Shown here: positions 23,922 to 32,464 of the stretch, piece after piece
How the letters are laid out: every line of letters starts with the position of its first letter
Numbering within the stretch: the stretch's first letter is position 1
Assembly: GCA_902491475.1 (NCBI GenBank)
Contig: CABUHY010000004.1
Location: 67,173 to 131,172 of the forward strand
DNA from: an uncultured Eubacteriales bacterium
Lineage (GTDB): Bacteria > Bacillota > Clostridia > Oscillospirales > Acutalibacteraceae
Reading direction: 5' to 3'
DNA length: 64,000 bases
Position numbers and translations under genes: made by a program
The notes under the pieces: model-generated
The model's database searches: none
Told to the model about the DNA's origin: nothing
Seen by the model: only the letters and a program-made list of their open reading frames with translations

Positions 23922-24770
23922 ATGGAGCTTATGTATATTACAAACAGAACGGATGTCGCTTCGCTTGCGCAGAGCGCGGGTGTTGACAGGATATTTGTCG
24001 ATATGGAATACATAGGCAAGGATCTGCGGCAGGGCGGGCTCGATACGGTTCAGTCGCATCACACTGTGGAGGACATAAAAGCTCTGCGCCCTGTTTTGAC
24101 GGAGTCAAAGCTGCTTGTCAGGTGCAATCCCATTCACGGCGCCACAAAGGATTATCTTTCCTCCGCAAGGGAAATTGACGAGATAGTCAAGGCGGGAGCG
24201 GATATAATAATGCTCCCGTATTTCAAGACGGTGCGTGAAGTGAAGCTTTTTATAGACCTGGTCGCAGGCAGGGCAAAGACCTGCTTGTTGCTTGAAACGA
24301 GCGAGGCGCAGGAGATAATCGACGATATTCTGGAGCTTCGCGGAATTGACGAGGTGTTTATCGGTCTTAACGATTTGCATTTAAGCAAGGGTATGACCTT
24401 TATGTTCCAACTGCTTGCCGACGGCACTGTCGAACAGCTTACAAAAAAGTTCAGAAAAAAAGGTGTAAAATACGGCTTCGGCGGCGTTGCGAGGGTCGGA
24501 ACGGGAACACTGCCTGCGGAATGTATCTTGGGCGAGCATTACCGCCTCGGTTCGCAGAGCGTTATTCTCTCCCGTGCTTTCTGCGATGTTGCAAAAGAAC
24601 CCGACATTGACTCGGTAAAAGAAAAGCTCACAACAGGCGTTCGTGATATAAGGAAATACGAAAAGGTTCTTGAAAACTGGACGGACGAACAGTTTGAGGA
24701 AAACAGAAAGAAAACCGTTGAGTGTACTCAAAAGGTTGTCGATATAATAAATGCGAAAAAAGATAGGTAA
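23922..24770 (+). CDS. HpcH/HpaI-type aldolase (citrate lyase family)
   Basis: 282-aa (beta/alpha)8 enzyme of the HpcH/HpaI aldolase/citrate lyase superfamily. Visible motifs are IFVDMEYIGKDLRQGG, SKLLVRCNPIHG, GADIIMLPYFKTVREV, CLLLETSEAQEI and DEVFIGLNDLHLS, with acidic metal ligands (VDME, LETSEA, IGLND). Members condense or cleave pyruvate or oxaloacetate-type units. Placement as second gene of a polysaccharide operon, next to a 2-hydroxyacid dehydrogenase, suggests synthesis of an acidic carbon unit for the polymer; this is inference. Position 7 nt after the sugar transferase supports co-transcription. Confidence 0.82.
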   Translation: MELMYITNRTDVASLAQSAGVDRIFVDMEYIGKDLRQGGLDTVQSHHTVEDIKALRPVLTESKLLVRCNPIHGATKDYLSSAREIDEIVKAGADIIMLPYFKTVREVKLFIDLVAGRAKTCLLLETSEAQEIIDDILELRGIDEVFIGLNDLHLSKGMTFMFQLLADGTVEQLTKKFRKKGVKYGFGGVARVGTGTLPAECILGEHYRLGSQSVILSRAFCDVAKEPDIDSVKEKLTTGVRDIRKYEKVLENWTDEQFEENRKKTVECTQKVVDIINAKKDR

Positions 24771-24775
24771 AACAT

Positions 24776-25690
24776 ATGAAACTGCTTGTTACGGGCGCAT
24801 TCAACGCCACAGACGAACAACTTGATAAGCTCTCGGAACTCGGATATGAGATTATGCGTCAGCGGGACGAGAGGGAAAAGCCCGAATGTGACTTTTCCGA
24901 GGCGGACGCCGTAATTTGTAACGGACTTTTCCTGTATCACGATATATCGGAGTTCAAGTCGCTTAAAGTAATTCAGCTGACCTCGGCGGGGCTTGACAGA
25001 GTGCCGCTTGAAGAGATACGAAAAAGGAACATTGCCCTCTTCAACGCAAGGGGTGTTTATTCCGTTCCGATGGCGGAATTTGCGCTTGCGGGCGTGTTGA
25101 ACCTTTATAAGCACTTGAATTCGTTTTATGATAATCAAAAGCAGCACCTTTGGCAGAAGGACAGACAACTTTCGGAGCTGTGCGGCAAAACGGTTGCGAT
25201 AGTCGGCTGCGGAAGCGTCGGAACGGAATGTGCAAAACGCTTTAAGGCTTTTGATACAAAAATCATATCTGTTGATGTGTTCAATCACTGCAACAAAATA
25301 TATGACGAATTTTGCCACATCTCAAATATCGGGTCGGTCCTCGGCGAAGCGGATATTGTAATTTTGACTCTTCCGCTTACCGACAAAACAAGGGGGCTGT
25401 TTAACGGCGAGATGTTTTCTCTGTTTAAGGACGGCTCGGTGCTTGTGAACATTTCAAGGGGCGCCGTGGTAAACGAGGCAGACCTTGCGGCGGCGCTTGA
25501 AAGCGGAAAACTGTCGGGTGCGGTGCTCGATGTTTTTGAAACAGAGCCGCTCGACGGGGAAAGCCCGCTTTGGGATATGCCCAATGTCATAATCACTCCG
25601 CACAATTCCTTTGTTTCTGGCAATAACGGTGCAAGGCTTTTTGCGCTTGCTTACGATAATCTTAAAAAATCAGCGAAAGGGTTAGTTTGA
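24776..25690 (+). CDS. D-isomer-specific 2-hydroxyacid dehydrogenase
   Basis: 304-aa NAD-dependent dehydrogenase. It shows TSAGLDRVP, the nucleotide-binding GCGSVGTECAKRFKAF, LPLTDKTRGLFNGEMF, VNISRGAVVNEADL (catalytic-Arg loop), DVFETEPL (Glu) and ITPHNSF (catalytic His). It reduces a 2-oxoacid to a D-2-hydroxyacid or the reverse; the substrate is unknown. It begins 5 nt after the aldolase gene, so the two may act in sequence: aldol product, then reduction. Confidence 0.9.
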   Translation: MKLLVTGAFNATDEQLDKLSELGYEIMRQRDEREKPECDFSEADAVICNGLFLYHDISEFKSLKVIQLTSAGLDRVPLEEIRKRNIALFNARGVYSVPMAEFALAGVLNLYKHLNSFYDNQKQHLWQKDRQLSELCGKTVAIVGCGSVGTECAKRFKAFDTKIISVDVFNHCNKIYDEFCHISNIGSVLGEADIVILTLPLTDKTRGLFNGEMFSLFKDGSVLVNISRGAVVNEADLAAALESGKLSGAVLDVFETEPLDGESPLWDMPNVIITPHNSFVSGNNGARLFALAYDNLKKSAKGLV

Positions 25691-25691
25691 T

Positions 25692-26792
25692 TTGAAATTT
25701 GTTTTGGTTTCGCCTAAAAACAGAACGGCGTACAATTTCAGAGGGGATTTAATAAAGCTGATTATCTCCAAGGGCTACGAGGTAATCATTACGGGTCCCA
25801 ACAGGGATAATGTCGAAAAAATCGAGGCTCTCGGCGCACGCTTTGTCGAGATACCGATGAACAAAAACGGCGTAAACCCGTTAAAGGACCTTGAATATCA
25901 AAAGGCTCTCAAAGCTCTGTTTGACAGGGAAAAGCCCGATGCCGTGCTGTCATACACCTCAAAGCCCGTAATTTACGGCTCGATTGCGGCTAAAAAATCG
26001 GGCGTGAAATCCGTTACGGCTATGATAACGGGTCTCGGCTATGCGTTCACATCGCAGACCAAAAAAGCCAAGGTAATAAGAAAAATTATGTCGGTGCTTT
26101 ACAAAAAGGCGTTGAGGCTTGCGGACACCGTCATTTTCCAAAATCCCGACGATATGGAGCAGTTCGTTTCACTCGGGCTTGTAAAGAAAGAAAAATGCAG
26201 GCTTGTTGCGGGCTCGGGAGTCAATACACAGCGGTTCCACCCGTTGCCGTACCCCGAAAAGACAACTTTCTTTATGCTTTCGAGGGTTATGAATTCAAAG
26301 GGGATCAGGGAATACCTCGAAGCGGCGAAAACGGTTAAAGAAAAATATCCCGACGCACGGTTTATGCTCTTGGGCGCATGCGAGGGAATACAGGACTCGA
26401 TAGGTCCCGAGGAGCTTAAAAAGTACATTGACAGCGGAATAATAGAGCATTTCGGAGAAACGGAAAATGTTCCGCCGTATTACGGAATGTGCTCGGTGTA
26501 TGTGCTTCCGTCATACAGGGAGGGAACTCCGAGGACGATACTTGAGGCTATGGCAACAGCCCGTCCGATAATAACCACGGACGCACCCGGTTGCCGTGAA
26601 ACCGTAATCGACGGCGTAAACGGCTTCCTCGTTCCCGTTAAGGACGCAAAGGCGCTTTCGGAAAAGATGATTCGGTTTATCGAACACCCCGAAATAATTG
26701 CGGAGATGGGCGAAAAGAGCCTTGAATACTGTAATGAAAAATTTGAGGTCGGAAAGGTCAATTCCGATATGATTAAATTCTGTAATATCTGA
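25692..26792 (+). CDS. Glycosyltransferase family 4
   Basis: 366-aa GT-B fold enzyme. The N-terminal domain has the SPKNRTAYNFRGDLI start and KPDAVLSYTSKPVIYG; the C-terminal GT1 domain has VAGSGVNTQRFHPLP, SRVMNSKGIREYLEA and the nucleotide-sugar-binding EX7E-type region VLPSYREGTPRTILEAMATA, followed by TDAPGCRETV. It resembles the GalA/GalNAc-type transferases early in EPS assembly, so it may add the second sugar to the lipid-linked primer; donor and linkage are not readable. TTG 25692 starts one base after the previous stop, with GAAAGGG somewhat distant. Confidence 0.92.
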   Translation: MKFVLVSPKNRTAYNFRGDLIKLIISKGYEVIITGPNRDNVEKIEALGARFVEIPMNKNGVNPLKDLEYQKALKALFDREKPDAVLSYTSKPVIYGSIAAKKSGVKSVTAMITGLGYAFTSQTKKAKVIRKIMSVLYKKALRLADTVIFQNPDDMEQFVSLGLVKKEKCRLVAGSGVNTQRFHPLPYPEKTTFFMLSRVMNSKGIREYLEAAKTVKEKYPDARFMLLGACEGIQDSIGPEELKKYIDSGIIEHFGETENVPPYYGMCSVYVLPSYREGTPRTILEAMATARPIITTDAPGCRETVIDGVNGFLVPVKDAKALSEKMIRFIEHPEIIAEMGEKSLEYCNEKFEVGKVNSDMIKFCNI

Positions 26793-26819
26793 GTATTTAA
26801 TACGGAGAGGTAAATATAT

Positions 26820-28136
26820 ATGGAGCTTTATGAAAAAATCGTAAACGGCGAGGAGAAAATTTCGCTTGTCGGCCTCGGCTATGTAGGTATGCCGATTGCC
26901 GTCGCATTTTCAAAAAAAGTAAAGGTTGTAGGTTACGACTTAAACGCTAAGAAAATCGAGCTTTACAAAAGCGGCGTTGACCCGACAAACGAGGTCGGCG
27001 ACGAGGCTATCAAAAACTGTACGGTTGATTTTACTGCGGACGAAACCAAGCTGCGTGAGGCTAAATTCCATATCGTAGCCGTTCCGACGCCCGTAAACGA
27101 CGACCATACGCCCGACCTTACCCCTGTTGAGGGCGCAAGTGAGATTTTGGGCAGAAACCTTACAAAGGGTTCGGTGGTTGTGTTTGAAAGCACGGTTTAT
27201 CCCGGTGTGACCGAGGAAATTTGCGTGCCGATACTCGAAAGAGAGTCTGGTCTTAAATGCGGAACCGATTTCAAGATAGGTTACAGCCCCGAGAGAATCA
27301 ACCCCGGCGACAAGGTTCACCGCCTTGAAACAATTAAGAAGATTGTCAGCGGTATGGACGAAGAAACGCTTGACACAGTCGCAAAGGTCTATGAGCTTGT
27401 CGTAAAGGCGGGCGTTCACAGAGCGGAGTCGATTAAGGTTGCGGAAGCTGCCAAGGTTATCGAAAACTCGCAAAGAGACATAAACATTGCCTTTATGAAC
27501 GAGCTTTCCATTATTTTCAACAAGATGGGAATTGACACAAAATCCGTCCTTGAAGCGGCGGGAACGAAGTGGAATTTCCTTAAATTCTACCCGGGTCTTG
27601 TAGGCGGACACTGCATAGGCGTTGACCCGTACTACCTTACATACAAGGCGGAGGAGCTCGGCTACCACAGCCAGATTATCCTCTCGGGCAGAAGAATAAA
27701 CGACGATATGGGCAAGTATGTTGCGGAAAACACCGTAAAAGACCTTATCAAAGCCGATGTTTCCATAAAGAACGCAAAAATCGCAATTCTCGGCTTTACC
27801 TTTAAGGAAAACTGCCCAGATACAAGGAACACAAAAATTATCGACATTTACAACGAGCTTAAAGAGTACGGCATTACGGCGGTTATCGCAGACCCGGCAG
27901 CCGATTCGGACGAGGCTAAACGCCTTTACGGAATCGAGTTCGTTGATATGAGTGAAATAAAGGACTGCGACGCGGTAATCCTTGCCGTTGCTCACGAGCA
28001 GTTCAAGTCGCTTACAACAGACGACTTTGATAAGATGTTCAAGAACAGCGACAACAAGAATGTCCTTATCGATATAAAGGGACTTCTTGACCGTAAGGAA
28101 TACGAAAACGCAGGCTATATTTACTGGAGATTATAA
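26820..28136 (+). CDS. Nucleotide sugar dehydrogenase (WbpO/TviB-like UDP-HexNAc 6-dehydrogenase)
   Basis: 438-aa UDP-sugar 6-dehydrogenase. It has the Rossmann motif LVGLGYVGMPIAVAFSKK, GYSPERINPGDKVHRLET, the catalytic-cysteine region FYPGLVGGHCIGVDPYYL and the C-terminal domain with ILGFTFKENCPDTRNTK. The GGHCIGVDPYYLT form is typical of enzymes oxidising UDP-N-acetylhexosamines (TviB, WbpO, WecC groups), giving a uronic acid. Together with the epimerase in the next gene, 2 nt downstream, it probably makes UDP-GalNAcA or UDP-GlcNAcA. The order dehydrogenase then epimerase matches wbpO-wbpP. Confidence 0.9.
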   Translation: MELYEKIVNGEEKISLVGLGYVGMPIAVAFSKKVKVVGYDLNAKKIELYKSGVDPTNEVGDEAIKNCTVDFTADETKLREAKFHIVAVPTPVNDDHTPDLTPVEGASEILGRNLTKGSVVVFESTVYPGVTEEICVPILERESGLKCGTDFKIGYSPERINPGDKVHRLETIKKIVSGMDEETLDTVAKVYELVVKAGVHRAESIKVAEAAKVIENSQRDINIAFMNELSIIFNKMGIDTKSVLEAAGTKWNFLKFYPGLVGGHCIGVDPYYLTYKAEELGYHSQIILSGRRINDDMGKYVAENTVKDLIKADVSIKNAKIAILGFTFKENCPDTRNTKIIDIYNELKEYGITAVIADPAADSDEAKRLYGIEFVDMSEIKDCDAVILAVAHEQFKSLTTDDFDKMFKNSDNKNVLIDIKGLLDRKEYENAGYIYWRL

Positions 28137-28138
28137 TT

Positions 28139-29113
28139 ATGGGATATAAAGATTTGAAATTTCCGTCCGACACACTTTTCCTTGTAACGGGTGCGGCAGG
28201 CTTTGTCGGCTCAAACCTTTGCGAGGCGATACTCAATATGGGCTATAAGGTCAGAGCTCTCGACGACCTTTCGACGGGTAAGCAGAAGAATGTCGATATG
28301 TTCCTCGACAATCCTAACTATGAGTTTATAAAGGGCGATATAAAGGACCTTGACACCTGTATGAAGGCTTGCGAGGGCGTGGATTTCGTACTCAATCAGG
28401 CTGCTTGGGGAAGCGTTCCGAGAAGCCTTGAAATGCCTATTTTCTACTGCAAAAACAACATTGAGGGCACGCTCAATATGCTTGAGGCGGCAAGACAGAA
28501 CGGTGTTAAAAAGTTCGTTTATGCCTCATCATCATCCGTTTACGGCGACGAGCCGAATTTGCCCAAGACCGAGGGCAGGGAGGGCAACTTGCTCTCTCCG
28601 TACGCTCTTACAAAGCGTTGCGACGAGGAATGGGCAAAGCTCTACACAATGCACTACGGACTTGACACCTACGGTATGAGATACTTCAATGTGTTCGGCA
28701 GGCGACAGGACCCCGACGGAGCATATGCGGCGGTTATCCCGAAATTCTTAAAACAGCTTATGCACGGCGAGGTGCCGACCATAAACGGCGACGGCAAGCA
28801 GAGCAGAGACTTTACATATATCGACAATGTCATTGAGGCTAACCTCAAAGCGTGCCTTGCTTCCCACGAGGCGGCAGGCAATGCGTTCAATATCGCCTAC
28901 GGCGGAAGAGAATATCTTATCGACATTTATTACGGCCTTACAAAAGCTCTCGGAATTGATGTCGAGCCGAATTTCGGACCCGACAGAAAGGGCGACATTA
29001 AGCACTCCAACGCCGATATTTCAAAGGCTAAAAATCTGCTCGGCTATGACCCCGATTACAGCTTCCAAGACGGAATTAAGCTCGCTATCGAATGGTATAA
29101 GGAGAATTTGTAA
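28139..29113 (+). CDS. UDP-N-acetylglucosamine 4-epimerase-like SDR (WbpP/TviC-like)
   Basis: 324-aa extended SDR. The NAD site is FLVTGAAGFVGSNLCEAIL, the active site YASSSSVYGDEP with the SPYALTKR YxxxK, and the substrate region NVFGRRQDPDGAYAAVIPKF. The N-terminal extension before the NAD site (GYKDLKFPSDT) and the NQAAWGSVPRSLEMP motif fit the WbpP group that interconverts UDP-GlcNAc/GalNAc or their uronates. It partners the dehydrogenase immediately upstream. Confidence 0.9.
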   Translation: MGYKDLKFPSDTLFLVTGAAGFVGSNLCEAILNMGYKVRALDDLSTGKQKNVDMFLDNPNYEFIKGDIKDLDTCMKACEGVDFVLNQAAWGSVPRSLEMPIFYCKNNIEGTLNMLEAARQNGVKKFVYASSSSVYGDEPNLPKTEGREGNLLSPYALTKRCDEEWAKLYTMHYGLDTYGMRYFNVFGRRQDPDGAYAAVIPKFLKQLMHGEVPTINGDGKQSRDFTYIDNVIEANLKACLASHEAAGNAFNIAYGGREYLIDIYYGLTKALGIDVEPNFGPDRKGDIKHSNADISKAKNLLGYDPDYSFQDGIKLAIEWYKENL

Positions 29114-29131
29114 TTTTTCGGAGGTGCTCCA

Positions 29132-30352
29132 TTGAAAATTTTACAGATAAATGTTGTCAACAAAATACTTTCGACCGGCAGGAATGTTGCCGAGATGAAC
29201 AGCTATTTTGAAGAGAAGGGCAACATCTGCGCTACGGCTTATTCCAAAGGTCCGAGCACAGACCCGAAAAATGAATTTGTCATCGGCAGCGCATTGGATG
29301 TAAAGGTTCACGCCTTGCTGTCGAGAATATCGGGAAAGCAGGGGTATTTCTCTTTTTCGTCCACAAGGAAGCTTCTTAAATTTACGGACAGCTTTGACCC
29401 CGATATAGTCGTGCTCAACAATCTGCACGGCAATTTCATAAATCTTCCCATGCTTCTCGGCTATCTTGCAAAGAAAAACATTGTTACGGTGGCTGTGCTT
29501 CACGACTGTTGGTTCTTTACGGGAAAATGCTGCCATTATACCGTTGACAAATGTTATCGCTGGCAGGAGGGCTGCGGCAACTGCCCGAGCCTTAAAAAAT
29601 ACAATGTCAGTTGGTTCTTTGACAAAACGCCCGAAATGCTCCGTGACAAAAAGAAGCTTTTCGGAGATATAAAAAACCTTGCGGTTGTCGGTGTGTCCGA
29701 CTGGCTGTGCGGCGAGGCGAAAAAAGCGCCCGTCTTTGAAAACGCAAGGGTTATAACAAGAATATATAACTGGATTGATACCGATTTCTTCAAGCCTGCG
29801 GACACCGCCGCACTGCGTAAGGAATTGGGATTTGAAAACGACAGGGTAATTCTTTTTGCCGCAAGCAACTGGACGGCGCAAAAGGGTCTTGAAACGGTAA
29901 AAGCCGTAAGCGAAAGGCTCTGCGATAACGAAAAAATGCTTGTTGTCGGCAATCTTCCCGACGGCTGTGAGTTTAACGACCGTGTAACCGTCCGTCCGAG
30001 AACGGATTCCATGGAACAGCTCATAGAATATTATTCTCTTGCGGATGTCTTTGTTCAGCCCTCGCTTGAGGAGACCTTCGGCAAGGTAATCGCCGAGGCG
30101 GAGGCGTGCGGAACTCCCGTTGTCTGCTTCGAGTCCACGGCAAACCCCGAAATCGTAGGCGAAAACTGCGGAGAAAAGGTTGCCCCCGGCGACACGGACG
30201 GGCTGATGCTTGCGATAAGGCGAGTGCTTAAAAACGGCAAAGAGGCATATTCAAAAAACTGCCGTGAATTTGTAATTGATAATTTCAATCTCGAAAAGAG
30301 TATGGAGCAGTACTCTTCGCTTTTCGAGAAAATGATTAAGGAGAAACAGTGA
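29132..30352 (+). CDS. Glycosyltransferase family 4 (paralogue of 33753-34958)
   Basis: 406-aa GT-B enzyme. The N-terminus ILQINVVNKILSTGRNV and the segment LHDCWFFTGKCCHYTVDKCY with several cysteines recur in the gene at 33753, so these two are clear paralogues. C-terminal motifs: AASNWTAQKGLETV, DVFVQPSLEETFGKVIAEAE and GTPVVCFESTANPE. The CHYTVDKCYRWQEGCGNCP cluster resembles a metal site conserved in this subgroup (WcaC-like). TTG 29132 has CGGAGGTG upstream. Its 3' end overlaps the next gene by 1 nt. Confidence 0.9.
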   Translation: MKILQINVVNKILSTGRNVAEMNSYFEEKGNICATAYSKGPSTDPKNEFVIGSALDVKVHALLSRISGKQGYFSFSSTRKLLKFTDSFDPDIVVLNNLHGNFINLPMLLGYLAKKNIVTVAVLHDCWFFTGKCCHYTVDKCYRWQEGCGNCPSLKKYNVSWFFDKTPEMLRDKKKLFGDIKNLAVVGVSDWLCGEAKKAPVFENARVITRIYNWIDTDFFKPADTAALRKELGFENDRVILFAASNWTAQKGLETVKAVSERLCDNEKMLVVGNLPDGCEFNDRVTVRPRTDSMEQLIEYYSLADVFVQPSLEETFGKVIAEAEACGTPVVCFESTANPEIVGENCGEKVAPGDTDGLMLAIRRVLKNGKEAYSKNCREFVIDNFNLEKSMEQYSSLFEKMIKEKQ

Positions 30353-31407
30353 TGGCAAGGCTTTCCGTTATTATCCCGATATACAATGCGGAGGAATATC
30401 TGCACGAGTGTATAGACAGCACGCTTCGCCAGAGTATGAGCGATATTGAAATCATCCTTGTCGATGACGGCGCAACAGATTCAAGCCCCGAGATTTGCGA
30501 CTCTTATGCGAAAGCGGATTCGAGGGTGCGTGTTGTGCACAAGCCCAACGGCGGAGTTTGCGACGCAAGAAACGCAGGTATAAATGAGGTTAAAACAGAA
30601 TACTTTACCTTTCTTGAAAGCGACGATTGGCTTCCCGACGACGCCCTTGAAAAGATGTACAGATATGTTGAGAGCGATAATGCCGACTTTGTTTTCGGCT
30701 CTTACTATAAAGTTTCGACCTCGGGCACCTCGGTAAAGCACCCCTTGCCCGAAAAGGAGATTAAGTTTGACTCGGAAACCGTTAAGACCCGCCTTTTGGA
30801 ATATGTTATGGGTCTTACGGGCGAGAGGCTTAAAACTCCCGGCAATGTCGATTCGCTTTTGACCGATACCGCAAAGCTTTACAAAACTTCGATAGTCCGT
30901 GAAAACGGAATTTATTGGATAAGCAGAAAGGAGATTTACTCCGACTGCCTTGACTATATTTTACGATATGCAAACTGCTGTAAAAGCGCAGTGTTCTTTG
31001 ACGAGCCCGTGTACTATTACAGACGGACAAATACAGGCTCGCAGACTGCGGGTTACAGGGAAAAAACCGTTGAGCTTTGGTTTGTGCAGTTTGAGGCAAT
31101 GAAAAAGTTTATCGAGGAAAACAAGCTTCCGAATTTATACGACGCATTTTATTCGAGAGTTTGCTTTTCGATTATTCCGATAGGCGGAAATGCTTACAGA
31201 GCGGGCGACCGTAAAAAGGGTATGGTGCAGATTAAACAGGCGCTCGGAAATCCGATATACAAAGAGGCGTTTGACCGCTTCAACATAAACGCCCTGCCCG
31301 TTCATTTCAGACCGCTTTTCTTTTTTGCCAAGCACAAAATGTATAATTGCTTCTATGCAATGACGGTAATTATGCGAAAGATAATGAACAGACAAAGAGG
31401 AATGTAA
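30352..31407 (+). CDS. Glycosyltransferase family 2
   Basis: 351-aa GT-A enzyme. The N-terminus LSVIIPIYNAEEYLHECID, ILVDDGATDSSPEICD, PNGGVCDARNAGI and the DxD-like LESDDWLPDDAL identify the fold; the C-terminal half is an alpha-helical acceptor region ending in a basic tail with hydrophobic stretches. ATG 30352 shares one base with the upstream stop (TGATG), with AAGGAG before it; GTG 30349 is the alternative. Donor and acceptor are unknown. Confidence 0.92.
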   Translation: MARLSVIIPIYNAEEYLHECIDSTLRQSMSDIEIILVDDGATDSSPEICDSYAKADSRVRVVHKPNGGVCDARNAGINEVKTEYFTFLESDDWLPDDALEKMYRYVESDNADFVFGSYYKVSTSGTSVKHPLPEKEIKFDSETVKTRLLEYVMGLTGERLKTPGNVDSLLTDTAKLYKTSIVRENGIYWISRKEIYSDCLDYILRYANCCKSAVFFDEPVYYYRRTNTGSQTAGYREKTVELWFVQFEAMKKFIEENKLPNLYDAFYSRVCFSIIPIGGNAYRAGDRKKGMVQIKQALGNPIYKEAFDRFNINALPVHFRPLFFFAKHKMYNCFYAMTVIMRKIMNRQRGM

Positions 31408-31412
31408 ACCTG

Positions 31413-32453
31413 ATGGAACCTTTGATAAGCGTGGTTATACCCATATATAAAACCGAAAAATATGTTATAAAAAGCGTAAATTCGATTTTGACGCAGACCT
31501 ACAAAAATCTTGAGGTTATCCTTGTGGACGACGGTTCCCCCGACGCCTGCCCCGCAATATGCGACGAGCTTCGTAAAACGGACGGCAGAATATCCGTCAT
31601 ACATAAGGAAAACGGCGGGCTCTCTTCGGCGAGGAATGTAGGTATAGACAAGTCGAACGGCGAGTATATACTGTTCCTCGATTCCGACGACACGCTTAAA
31701 GAAAATGCGCTTTACGATATGCTCGAAATTGCCGAAGCGGAAAAAAGCGATGCGGTAATTCCGAACACATACTATACTATATACGAAAATTCCGATAAGA
31801 CCTCCCTTGCAACTCATTTTACAAAGGATATGTTTTCCTCGGACCCCAAAATATTTGCGCTTGATGTGCTCATCGGAAAGGGCAGGGCAAGGCGTGCAAC
31901 GGCGGTTCTGTACCGTTCGCAACCGATTAAGGAAAACGAAATCAGGTTTCCCGTGGGAAGAATATCGGAGGATTTCTTTTTCAATCTTGATTTCTTTGAG
32001 GCGGTTGACAAAATCTCTCTTTACGAGGAAGCGTCGCTTGTCAATTTCAAGCATACGGGAAGCATTACGACGACCTATTATGAGGATTTCTTTGATACCG
32101 TCATTGAAATGGACGACAGGGTGGAGCGGTTTATAGAGAATATCGACAAAACCGAGTATGCCGGTCATATAAACGGCAGACGGGAAACGCTGCTGTTCCG
32201 CAACACGCTGATATATGCCGTGAATGTTATGGGCGACAAAAAGACAGCCTACGGCAAGCGTGTAAAAAAGTGCATACTGATGTTCAAAAACAAGCGGCTT
32301 AAACAGGCACTTAAAAACGGAGCGAGTGTTCCGTATTTCGACGGCGGGGCACAGCGTATGTTTATGCGGGCGTCGTTGACGCTTGTAAAGCTCAGACTTT
32401 ATCGGCTTACCTGCCTTATTGCGGCGGTTGCCGCAGATATAAATACGATTTGA
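31413..32453 (+). CDS. Glycosyltransferase family 2
   Basis: 346-aa GT-A enzyme, related in layout to the previous gene: ISVVIPIYKTEKYVIKSVN, ILVDDGSPDACPAICDEL, ENGGLSSARNVGID and LDSDDTLKENAL. A mid-protein FPVGRISEDFFFNLDFFE carries the conserved Glu-Asp acid pair of this group. The frame is open 22 codons upstream inside the previous gene, but AGAGGAATG before ATG 31413 decides the start. The 3' end touches the next reading frame. Specific sugar unknown. Confidence 0.92.
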   Translation: MEPLISVVIPIYKTEKYVIKSVNSILTQTYKNLEVILVDDGSPDACPAICDELRKTDGRISVIHKENGGLSSARNVGIDKSNGEYILFLDSDDTLKENALYDMLEIAEAEKSDAVIPNTYYTIYENSDKTSLATHFTKDMFSSDPKIFALDVLIGKGRARRATAVLYRSQPIKENEIRFPVGRISEDFFFNLDFFEAVDKISLYEEASLVNFKHTGSITTTYYEDFFDTVIEMDDRVERFIENIDKTEYAGHINGRRETLLFRNTLIYAVNVMGDKKTAYGKRVKKCILMFKNKRLKQALKNGASVPYFDGGAQRMFMRASLTLVKLRLYRLTCLIAAVAADINTI

Positions 32454-32464
32454 GGTTTCGGGAA

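Noticed and set aside
26940..27995. Long open frame (351 codons) on the minus strand opposite the nucleotide sugar dehydrogenase
   Set aside because: It is antisense to a gene with complete family motifs, has no recognisable domain, and arises from codon bias of the plus-strand gene.
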